Assembly: GCA_949825025.1 (NCBI GenBank)
Contig: OX463780.1
Location: 27,122,118-27,186,117, forward strand
Direction: 5' to 3'
Source: Siphlonurus alternatus
Lineage: Eukaryota > Arthropoda > Insecta > Ephemeroptera > Siphlonuridae
Length of the DNA stretch: 64,000 nt
Shown: positions 51,009 through 64,000 of the stretch, piece after piece
Position numbering within the stretch: the stretch's first letter is position 1
Layout: every line of letters starts with the position of its first letter
The notes under the pieces: generated by a model
What the model saw: only the letters and a program-made list of their open reading frames with translations
The model's database searches: none
What the model was told of the DNA's origin: nothing
Position numbers and translations under genes: made by a program

Positions 51009-54000
51009 AAAATCAATTAATCAATTAAATCAAACGAAAGAGGGAAAAATAAATTTCATCTAAGAATTTTATGTGATTTTTGTTTTAGTTATAGACTGCA
51101 TTATATCTGAAATAGAGATTAAAAGAAGAACCTAGATGCTCTAGCCATCCGCAACGCCTATCAATTCATTGTGTGTACTGTATTTGGAATGAAATAAATA
51201 AATAATAATTTGAATGGTCAGCATCCATGATGACATCACCAATCCTTTGTCCTCCCATTTACTTACAAAAAAAGATTGGGTGCACGTAAGATCCTATACG
51301 GAGCAATTTTTCGATCGCGTATTGTTAACCCTCTAAATAAGTTATGTTTGCAAATTTAAAATTACGTATTGGCACTAACCTTTTACGTTTGCTGCTATAA
51401 ACATTTTATTACTTGCCTTGGGTCAGTTTAATTAAAGAGCATCTAAAAAATTTCGCGGTAGTAGTGTTTTGACTTCGAGCCGAAAAAACGTGCGCAGAAG
51501 GGTTGCGCGCCGATGCGTGGTGGTTGTAGCAGGAGTCAAAATTAGCAAACGAACATGGCGACTATATAATTTTTCTGATGGATACTTACCATTGTTTCCT
51601 CATAGAAACGATAAACTATATGTTCATATCACTTGTAAGCAGATTATTTATTTCAACCAGATACAAAATATATAGAGGCATAATACAGTAGGGTGCGGAT
51701 AACTAACAAAACATCAAAATACACCAAAACACATGAGTGGCAGTTATCCTTCATGTAATAAAGGCTTATAAAAATAATGCTAGTAGTCAAATTGAAACAT
51801 ACAATAATGTTAAGATTTTTTTAATTATTGCTTTAGAGCACGGCTCCATTTTCCCCTTTAATTTTTTGTCCTTGCAAAGTTATTAAATTGTTGCTTGTTT
51901 CTTATTTGTTTCCATTAATCCATTTATTTATCAATCAACGTTTGTGATTGTTAAGAAGCATTGTAAGTCGATCGTTGGTTTGACCAAACAAATGTCATAG
52001 ACATTGCGGTCTTTAAATCTCCATATTTATTTTAGGTATATATATGATAAATATTTATGTTGCAATGTATGTTTTAAAAAATTCAAAACAAATTCCCATG
52101 CGAAGTTTTCGACCTATTATTGAGATAAAATTGTTCAATCAAATTGTGTGAATGAGAATTTTCAACTGCAGTGATGAGTGTGATAACAGAATTTACGAAG
52201 CTTTTATTGACCAGTAAAATAGACAAATGGCTTGTATATTAGGATCATCATGGAAATGAAAGTAATGTAGATTGTAAAATAATATTAATTTATTATTGAA
52301 ACATTTGGGTTGTACATAGACAGTCATTGATCAAGTCAAATTATTTTACTCAATTTTCAATTAAAGAAATATAAACATAGACAAAAGAAGCAAAATATCC
52401 ATCAATTAACTGTGATTGCTAGTTAAATTTACTCTTACCAATATAATACACAACAGTAATATATATTACCAGGAAGTAAGATTTTCTTTTAGAATATTTT
52501 TAAAGGAATTATAAATGTTAAAAATTCTAAGACTCTCTTCTCTGTTAAAAGAAAAACAATTTATAAAAAAGAATTAAACTGAGCCCTAATTCTCAACTGT
52601 ACCACTGTATATAAATAAAATTTTCATTTTATTTTTATAATGTCACTTTATGTCTTACAAATGTCAATTAAAATAATTAAATTTTCTGCAAATTTCACTA
52701 ATTATTTAATTAAAAATAAAACATAAAAAGCTTTAATTTACAAATTCAAAGTTATACTTCAACCATCAAAGTATATAAATTGTTTTTAATTGAAAGCAGG
52801 CTTTGCTCCACTTTTCCTTGACTTACTTCGCACATGAATAAGTTCTTTCTGTATGATTTCTTTAACGTTTTATCGTTCCAACATTGCAGTTTTTTATACC
52901 TTATCTTTGAAAGTTTGCATTATTGTCCCGTGCTACAATATATAGTAGTTTATATCTGCAAGTGTCAACACCAATCTTGTTTTTAACTCAAACTGCTGTA
53001 GACAGCTTGATGAAAACTACATGTATATTATAACATTATATGAAGGTATACATATAAGTATTACTACTTTAAGTATATTGCAATTTTTCCCACTGGAATA
53101 CATCGTCCTTATTGTGAGAGTTATATATAATAGTTCAAGTATATAAATCTTTAGAAAATGCTGAGCCATACCACAAGAGAAATATGAAAAAAAAAATGTT
53201 TCCTTTTGTTTTGTTCTGGAGAATTTCACTTGTTTCTAACCGTCTTTTAAATTTGTGAAATTAATTATATAAAAAAAATGGATGAAGTTTAATTTATATT
53301 AGATAACAAGTATATCCATAAATGCACAATAAAATGATCATAAATTAAAATAAGATTTTCCCTATGTACCCAGTACAGATTTTTGTTGATTCTTGTATTC
53401 AAGAATATACCTCCTATAATTAAAACATTAAACTGGATTAATTTTTTTTTATACTTGTGTCAAACAAATAAATGAATAACATTTTGTAAAAAGTTAATTT
53501 GGTAAAAAGTTAAACAAAATTTTATCAGGAATTTATTAAGAATAGAAAAATTAAAATCATCAACTATTTATAGTTTTAATAATTTATAACGTTAAAACAA
53601 AGACTCAAAACTTACTTATTATATTATTTATAGAGTGTACCAAGTTAACAGTGGGTAAAATGAAGATAATTGTAATGAAATGCAATAGCTTTGTTTAGAA
53701 GTAGTGGGAAACTCGAATAAAGTAATGTTTAATTATTAAGAAATTATAACGTTCATGAGTTAACGCGTCCATTCATAAAGCTATTTTTATCTTTCCGACG
53801 TCTCACTCTCGGTTTTAGTTTATAAATATTATAAAGTTTTTAACTACTATTATTATAATTAAAACAGCACTAAAGTAAACTATAACTGGTTTAGTTGTTT
53901 ACATGAAAACATTTCTTTGTCAAATCTAAACTTTACAGTAAGCAGCGAAAGTGTTTTGTGCTATTATAAAATTAAGTTTGTTTTTGAATGGACTAAATTG

Positions 54001-56601
54001 TATAACGAACAACAATGTTTTAACTTAATCTCTTTTTTTTTTGTATGTTTTCTGAATTCTCAGGAAATGTTGAATTAAAAATAAAAATACACATTTTAAA
54101 AAAATTGACTGTCCATTTTATAAATATAGGGATTTTATTTATTTTTAAATTAAAGCAATCGTCGGGTTCATATTAATATTGACCCCTAAAGTTCAAGTTG
54201 ATATTTTTAATAAAAAGATATAATACTTTTATAATTTCAATCTCCCTTTAACTTAACAGGTAAATTAAAAAAAAAAAAAAAAAAACAAAAAAAAAACAGA
54301 TCGAATACACGTACACGCATAAATTTAATGTATACCTTACACCTTGTGATATTAATTAAAAAAATCTGAAAATAAACCAATAATATTTTTTAACATAATT
54401 TTATTCAATCTTTTTTAACTATTGAAAAAAAAAATATTGAGGTCATAAGGTTTCCATAACAGACTTTGAATTTCAGTTAACTGAATTAGCAGTTGATATC
54501 TTACTGATTTTGCAAATCGATTACACATTGAAGTGCTTCATCAATATATACAATGTTTTCACAATTTTGTTATTTTTTAACTGTATTAAATTATAAAGCA
54601 ATATTATTTATTTGTATTCAATATGTTATTATATGAAATAATAAAAATATGTTTATAAAATAAAAATAAGCAAGTTAATTGAATAATAATAAAGTTATAT
54701 TCACTTTTTTAAACTAATAATATGTATTTAATTAAAAATGTAATTACAAGCACACAAGAGCAGCAACACATAAATGAGTACTTGTGACACACAGTGGTTT
54801 TTACTATTCAAACTTCTTGCAGATTTGTGCTACTTCGATAGTAATTTCATAAAAAAAAAAGCAACATTTTTTTTCTATGGTAATTTTCAACGTCTTTTAA
54901 TATTTCAATGGTGATTGAAGAATTAACACATCTCAGAGTAGCTAAAAAGTTACATTTTTTTAATACATCTTCTACATTTGAATAAGTGTTATCTGCAATA
55001 TTGGTAGAGGTCTACAAACCAGTTTTAACAAGATTTTAAGATCATTATACAGTATACGCCTCTTTAGACAACGCTACATAAAACAGAACAGCAGAAGTGG
55101 CATGGATGAAAAAACTGAAGATTCATGTCAGTATAAGTGTATTCAAATTCATGTATTATTGGATTTGAAAAAAATGTATGTAAAGGTTATCTTCTTCTTA
55201 TATATGATGTAGATATTTGCAAAGAAATTGAGTTTGGATCTTCGTAAAATATAGATAAGAGAAAGAATTGGTTAGGATCTTCCTCTAACTTCATTTTCTA
55301 CCCATAACAGTTATAGCATAAGATTGTACCTGTTTTTCAATAATGCTAACATTCAACGAATATAACCTTGAGATACGATAAAGCAATTCTTATTCAAAGG
55401 TGAATTTTTCTTTAATATTTATAAATATATTTCAGCGTAGTATTTCAATATTCTTCAACGTCTACACATGATATTAAATTTTTGTTTTCCCGAGTACGTA
55501 TTCGTTCTTTCTATATATATTATGTTTTTATGTGCGGTTACTGAAAACCAAGATTACTCTATACCAGAATTTGCATGTCAGGATGCAGATGGAAAGATTA
55601 GAATAAGAGATGAGATTACATCATGTGAACTTTAGCTCTTAAAGGTTTCCAAGTACGTACATTTCTGTGTATAAAATTCTAAGAACGGTTTTACGTGTGA
55701 TTTAACCACATGGATCATTTCCCAGTAATGTGCATAACATTAACACCATCAATCTGCTTGAAATGCAGTTCACAACTCTCGTGGTTAAGTTTTTTATTAT
55801 CTGGTAAATATAACTTTCCTATATAGATAAATAATGTGAAAATAATATAGATTAAAATTTACTTATAATGCAAAATAGCCATCTCTCTGTGTGATGCATG
55901 ATTTTAATAATGATGTTTGTATATAAAGGATGATATTATCTCACGATAGGAATAGAGGAAAAAGATATATATATATATATATATATTATATAGTCGAAGT
56001 GAGATTGCATGTTTCCCATTCTTAAGCGACAAATAGAATATCGATTGCACTCTAAATGTGAAGATGTGCATATGAAAACTCATGTTCTGGCACACGAAGA
56101 ATATTCGTATAAACTTGTACTTTTCTGCTACCAGAATATTGTGTACACACTATAATACAAACAGCTGCTGGTTTGAGATGTAAACCGAATCCTACTTTAG
56201 AACTTTATATCTGTTTTTATTAAAAAAATTTATTAATCTTAAATAAAGACGTCAACACACATAATAAAATATTAGTTATTAGTTGTATATAACAACTCCA
56301 GATCCACTATTTAATATGCTATAATGTTTAAAAAAAATCATGCAGTTGGTCCATGTTGCACTATTATGTAAAGTGATAATAAAATTATTATGAATACAAA
56401 ACGGCTTTTTGCGTAGGACTGGAAGTAAAATCAACAAAAAACAAACGGAATTTTTTTTTAATTTTAAAGTATATTTATCTCATTGGTAGTGGTGCGCTTC
56501 ATTTATCAACCTTCGGGTCTTTGAATGTTATACTATTGACATTTTTGACGGATATGAGAGTACACAATGTTACGTCAATCTTGTATTTTAACACTTAAGT
56601 C
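51009..56601. other. AT-rich stretch, nothing recognised
   Basis: No gene. The GC-richer 51455-51560 contains AACATGGCGAC close to TATATAA but no supported transcript. A poly(A) run stands at 54267-54285 and an (AT)n run at 55966-55986. Confidence 0.45.
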
Positions 56602-56807
56602 CAACGGTTTTCAAACTTTTTGACTCGAGTCCCAAAAAATATTCAATTCAAAGATGATGTCCCATTTTTTCTTCCCCACTACTTTCCTATTTCCCTACCT
56701 TATTAAACATATAGCCTTGGTCACCATTACCCAATTTTCATGAAGTCCCAGACGAAAAATCTCACTGTCCCAAAATTGGGACGCGTCCCATAGTTTGCAA
56801 ACCGCTG
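56602..56807. mobile_element. Decayed hAT-type MITE, 206 bp
   Basis: Ends CAACGGTTTTCAAACTTTTT and AGTTTGCAAACCGCTG form the CAGCGGTTCTCAAAC-type terminal repeat widespread in hAT elements. GTCCCA recurs through the interior. The 8-base flanks do not match, so it is old or its boundaries have eroded. Confidence 0.7.
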
Positions 56808-57986
56808 ACTGTTACTAAACAATTAGTTACTTAAAACTTTTAAAAGAAAAACATGTAACTAAATATTTGTAGAGTTAAAAATATATATATTTTTTTAAGT
56901 TAAATTGCATCACTTCATCACTACATTTTTATGTTATAGTCTGTCAGTGATGCGGTGGAAACAAAGCAGGCAAGAAAGTAGGGCGCTGGGCACTATACTG
57001 ATGGATGATAACAATACATGTCCACGTGAGGGAACGTTTGGCATCATTGCACATTATATCAAATGAATTAAAAACACTAAATATAGTACGTACATTTTTC
57101 ATCTAATGTTTTGATAATATATTTATAATATTTATATCCTATGTTCTCGAATTTTTAAAATTTATTTATTTCGTTCGATTCCTTCTTAAGAATTTATATA
57201 TTTAAAAATGCATTTCTGTTCAGATATAAAATTCTGTCGTGATTTATGATTTAATTGTTATGTAAAAATTATGTGTTTTAAATAAATAAATAAAATACAA
57301 AATCATCTTTGCCCGAGAGTAAAATTAAGACAAAAAAGAATGAGATCAAACGTTTAATAATGTGTTTTAATTGAAAAAATTGTGGAACCGACAATATAAG
57401 TATAGAAGAATTTATAATTTAATTTTAATTCAAAAATTATGTGAGCATTATAAAATATGAAGTTTTTTTAATTATATAACTCATTACAAAACTCTCTATT
57501 TAAAAATAAATCAATTTACGTTCTGCCATATATGTTAATATTGGTATTTACATTTTGCTTATATGTATATGTATATTTTCAATTTAGTATGTAACTGTGA
57601 AATTTTTAATTAACTTTGTAGAAAATACATAATATAAATAATATTATACTATACATATATGAGAGAACGATAAAAATATGGTACAATTTGAAGAGTATAA
57701 TAATATTATTTTACAGTTTATAACTTTATAATGATGCTTATAATATTAATTTACGTTATACTCAGAAATGCAAAAAATGTTGTGAAATTTGCTACAAGTT
57801 TTCTCTGAACTCTCTGGAGCATATAAATACTGAACTTATATATAAGTTTATTTAAGTTTATAATTATGGAATTATAATTAAGTCGATCAATATCAGGCAT
57901 TTATGTATTATATTTCCTTCATGTTACATATATATTACAAAAGTTGGCAGGTGATACTATTATAACACAGACCTCTATACAAAACA
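56808..57986. other. AT-rich stretch, nothing recognised
   Basis: No gene or paired repeat seen. Confidence 0.5.
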
Positions 57987-58076
57987 AGGTATGTACAGTC
58001 AATAGCTTAAAATATTTACCAACAAATCCAATAATAGTCCTTTGTTGTCAAGGTACAAAGTTGCATTCCATACTTC

Positions 58077-58202
58077 TAGCTTATCACAGAGCTCTGGCTT
58101 GTGGGCTGTCTCATCGATGCCGGAGAGAATCAGAACTAGCAAGCAAGCAGGTGGCCGGCATCGATGAGATAACATACAAGCCAGAGCGCTGTGATAAGCC
58201 AG
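58077..58202. repeat. Inner foldback inside the nested cluster
   Basis: CTAGCTTATCACAGAGCTCT, GGCTTGTGGGCTGTCTCATC and GATGCCGG are mirrored by CCGGCATCGATGAGATAACA and CAAGCCAGAGCGCTGTGATA to AGCCAG: 47-base arms with a 30-base loop rich in GCAAGCAAGCAG. Confidence 0.82.
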
Positions 58203-58253
58203 AACAAAACGATCTTGAATTTTAATTTCTAGAACGCCATGGCCAGAATTAGG

Positions 58254-58573
58254 GAATGGATTATCAACCTCAATTTTTTTTATTGCAGAAATGGATAGAG
58301 GGTGCAAAGTTATGTTACTCTGATTTTTTTCAGATTTTTTACAGACCGGGAACTATTTTTAAAAAATTACCGAAAGTCCTTTTTGTGACGTCACGAGGCG
58401 CTGCTCCTTAAGAAAAGGATAGGACTTGTCGCCGCGTGACGTCACAAAAAAGACTTTAAATAATTTTTAAAAATAGTTCCAGGGCTCTAAAAAATCTGAA
58501 AAATATCAGGGTAGCATAACTTTGCACCCTCTATCCATTTCTGCAATAAAAAAATTGAGGTCGATACTCCAAT
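58254..58573 (+). mobile_element. TGACGTCA foldback MITE, copy 3
   Basis: GAATGGATTATCAACCTCA at the left and TGAGGTCGATACTCCAATC at the right, with the same arms and core as copy 1 (TGACGTCACGAGGCG, CTCCTTAAGAAAAGGATAGG, CGCGTGACGTCA). Both TGACGTCA sites are intact. It sits inside the outer foldback. Confidence 0.85.
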
Positions 58574-58653
58574 CAACTTTGTACCGTGACAACACTGTGA
58601 CAACAAAGGATCATTAATTGTTGGTAGATGTTTTGAGCTATTGACTGTACCTT

Positions 58654-62027
<3,374 letters not shown>

Positions 62028-62109
<82 letters not shown>
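62028..62109. repeat. (AT)n microsatellite, about 82 bp
   Basis: Pure alternating AT. Confidence 0.97.
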
Positions 62110-62111
<2 letters not shown>

Positions 62112-62556
62112 GGCAATACTTTTGTTAAGTTTGAATGCTCACGCCATTGGCAGAATATAATATGCTGATGTAGAAAGCTAATATTATAAAATAAAAAATT
62201 AAAAAATATAATAAAATTAGAAATATAGGCATTCAAACGATGACGACTGCTAGGAGAATGTATATGACAGCAGCTTATTCAGACCACAAGAAACTTTCTC
62301 GTCATGAGCAATACTTTCAAAATAGAAAAGAGTTTTATAAAAATACGAAGTAATGAAATGTAAGAAATGCTGCACATGGTAAATTAAATAGAAATCAATG
62401 GAGTTTCATGAAAAGCCATAAGATTAATTCCAAGTAGCTCTCAGGAGTTAAATACTGTAAAAAAAAAACAAAAAAAAAAAACACTTGGCTAAGTTTGTAG
62501 CAATCCATTAAATTGTAATCAATCTCGTGAATCTAGTGATAGTGCTAATATAATGT

Positions 62557-62655
62557 AGGGTGACCAGACGTACCGTTTTGACCGGTACAGTACCGTTTTA
62601 GAGTACCATGTCCCGGTGTCCCCAAAGAGGCTCTCGGGACGCCTAAATGTACCGC
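62557..62655 (+). mobile_element. Solo terminus of a hAT-like element
   Basis: TAGGGTGACCAGACGTACCG has the TAGGGTGACCA start seen at the ends of many animal hAT elements. It is followed by repeated GTACCG words (four within about 80 bases). No mirrored right end was found up to 64000, so it is truncated or the mate is diverged. Confidence 0.4.
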
Positions 62656-64000
62656 TTTCAGACAAAATTTATAAAAGGGACATTTTTTAAAATTTTTATC
62701 ATTAAAAAAATAAAAAATTCATAGGAATGTGGTTTTGAATATTTACGAAAATGTACGGACGCAAATGATTTTGCAACTCCATGCCCCTTTTTTGTCGATC
62801 GCATTCGCAAAACAGCATATTTCTTCCAAAATTGCGGAATAGATATATTTTGCATATACGCGCAAGTATGCATATACTACGTGAAATGAAGTCACTACTT
62901 TTCGATTAAATTTTGAATAAAAAATAAGTAAAAAAACTTTGCACAAAAATATCATCTCCTTTAATATTGATGATATTCACTTGATGGAAATTTCCAATAA
63001 TATATGAAATTGAAAAAATCATTCTTATGCATTGTGACGAGGCTGAGACAAAAATTTCTTTGTCTTTCTTTCTTTTTTTTTTTTTTTTTTTCACAATAAT
63101 CGTGCATGGATATTACGTAAATAAATAAATGGAAAATAATATGAGGGAAAAACGCCACAAATATTATTCATACAATCAAGTAATTTTAGCTGTTATTAAG
63201 CCCTATTTGAATGCTATAAATTAATTCAGCTATTTCACTCTATAACAAGAGTTCACACTATTTGCAAAATGAACTGCAGTTCGATTAAAAGTATTAATTC
63301 AAATTAATTTCTTGCTTTATACTCCATTTTTTTTTTGTATAATTTATCTCGTGACATTATATTAAGTTTTATTTATTTATAAACAAATATATATTGCATT
63401 ATTTAAGTAACACGTACATTTAGAAATATTGTGAATGGAGACGGAAAATTTGATAACGAAATTAAAAAAAAAAAAAAAAAAAAAAAAATCAATTTAAAAT
63501 ATTTAAATATAATTTTTGTATTGGGAAAGTATCCTTCGAAGGTATGCTTTTTGAGTATAATAAATTTCTTGTATTGCTTTTGTTTCTTTTTATTTTACAT
63601 GTAACTTTACAACATGAATAGAATCGTGGCCAGGCCAAGAAAAAAGGTTAATTTTAGGAAATCAACTCACTGGCACAGTTTTCTTGCATGGTGACTATAA
63701 TAAATCTCTTTTTTTCTAATTCTATGAAAAATGTATTTATAAAAAAATGCAATTATTTATATTATTTAAAGTAGAATGAGCGATTGCATAATTTATTATT
63801 TTATTTCCTTAAAATATTTTAACCTGCCCTGCTTTATTGAGAAATGAAAACCAAAAAATTTCATCTCAAATAGCTTCATCGCAAAAAAATCCCAAAGTTT
63901 GTTTTCCTGAGCCCTTTAACATGCAGCCTTATGGATTATGGAATAGAAAACAGCGTTTTACTCAAACTTCGTCTGAACTATGGTATCAATTAAAAAATAC
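62656..64000. other. AT-rich stretch to window end, nothing recognised
   Basis: A poly(T) run stands at 63071-63091 and a poly(A) run at 63463-63487; no gene seen. Confidence 0.5.

Larger units (their letters stand above)
57987..58653. mobile_element. Outer foldback element of a nested cluster, 667 bp
   Basis: GTACAGTCAATAGCTTAAAA, CCTTTGTTGTCAAGGTACAA and AGTTG at the left (57987-58066) are mirrored at the right (58570-58653) down to GAGCTATTGACTGTACCTT. Between the arms lie a second foldback (58077-58202) and the third TGACGTCA MITE (58254-58573). The right arm carries about 11 extra bases (a repeated GTGACAACA unit). Confidence 0.8.

Noticed and set aside
50825..51016. Minus-strand 63-codon frame, similar to the frame at 13301
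   Set aside because: The shared peptide comes from the 5S-SINE body, a non-coding element; similarity reflects repeat copies, not a gene family.

Overview
This window is AT-rich nuclear DNA from an animal. It has GT-AG introns, very long (CT)n and (AT)n microsatellites, many small foldback transposons, a 5S-rRNA-derived SINE, a tRNA-derived SINE and a jockey-type LINE fragment. Both recognisable genes and the satellite-rich texture fit an arthropod, plausibly a decapod crustacean. That assignment is inference; nothing here fixes the species.

Positions 1-9570 hold the 3' part of a plus-strand gene of the ribosome-binding protein 1 / kinectin family (RRBP1/KTN1), an ER-anchored coiled-coil protein. 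Fourteen exons were reconstructed by hand (300-8729). Their lengths add up to 1728 bases, an intact frame of 575 residues plus a stop, and earlier exons lie before base 1. The end of the gene is the most informative coding part. A 31-base microexon (6457-6487) sets the frame of the last exon. With it the protein ends in a very basic tail; skipping it ends the protein after six residues; retaining the following intron gives a third end.

Positions 9570-26990 are non-coding: foldback elements with TTAA, 8-bp or unresolved target duplications, a family of GC-rich CAGGCGCGGATCC elements, an inverted duplication, the first 5S-SINE copy, three huge (CT)n tracts and a CpG-richer patch at 19.56-19.77 kb that ends in a splice donor and could be an untranslated first exon.

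Positions 26991-27145 hold one GC-rich exon encoding an N-glycosylated extracellular N-terminus and transmembrane helix 1 of a rhodopsin-like GPCR. It resembles the arthropod trissin receptor as I remember that family. It ends in a perfect donor. No further exon was found in the remaining 37 kb, so the first intron is very long or the gene continues beyond the window.

Positions 27150-64000 appear to be intron or intergenic DNA: an 867-bp hAT-type element with an exact 8-bp target duplication, more foldback MITEs (including a nest of three), SINE and LINE remnants, a CpG-rich promoter-like patch at 39.9-40.2 kb, and long plain AT-rich stretches in which I see nothing. No rRNA, tRNA, CRISPR or bacterial-type features are present; the 5S- and tRNA-like stretches are SINE heads.
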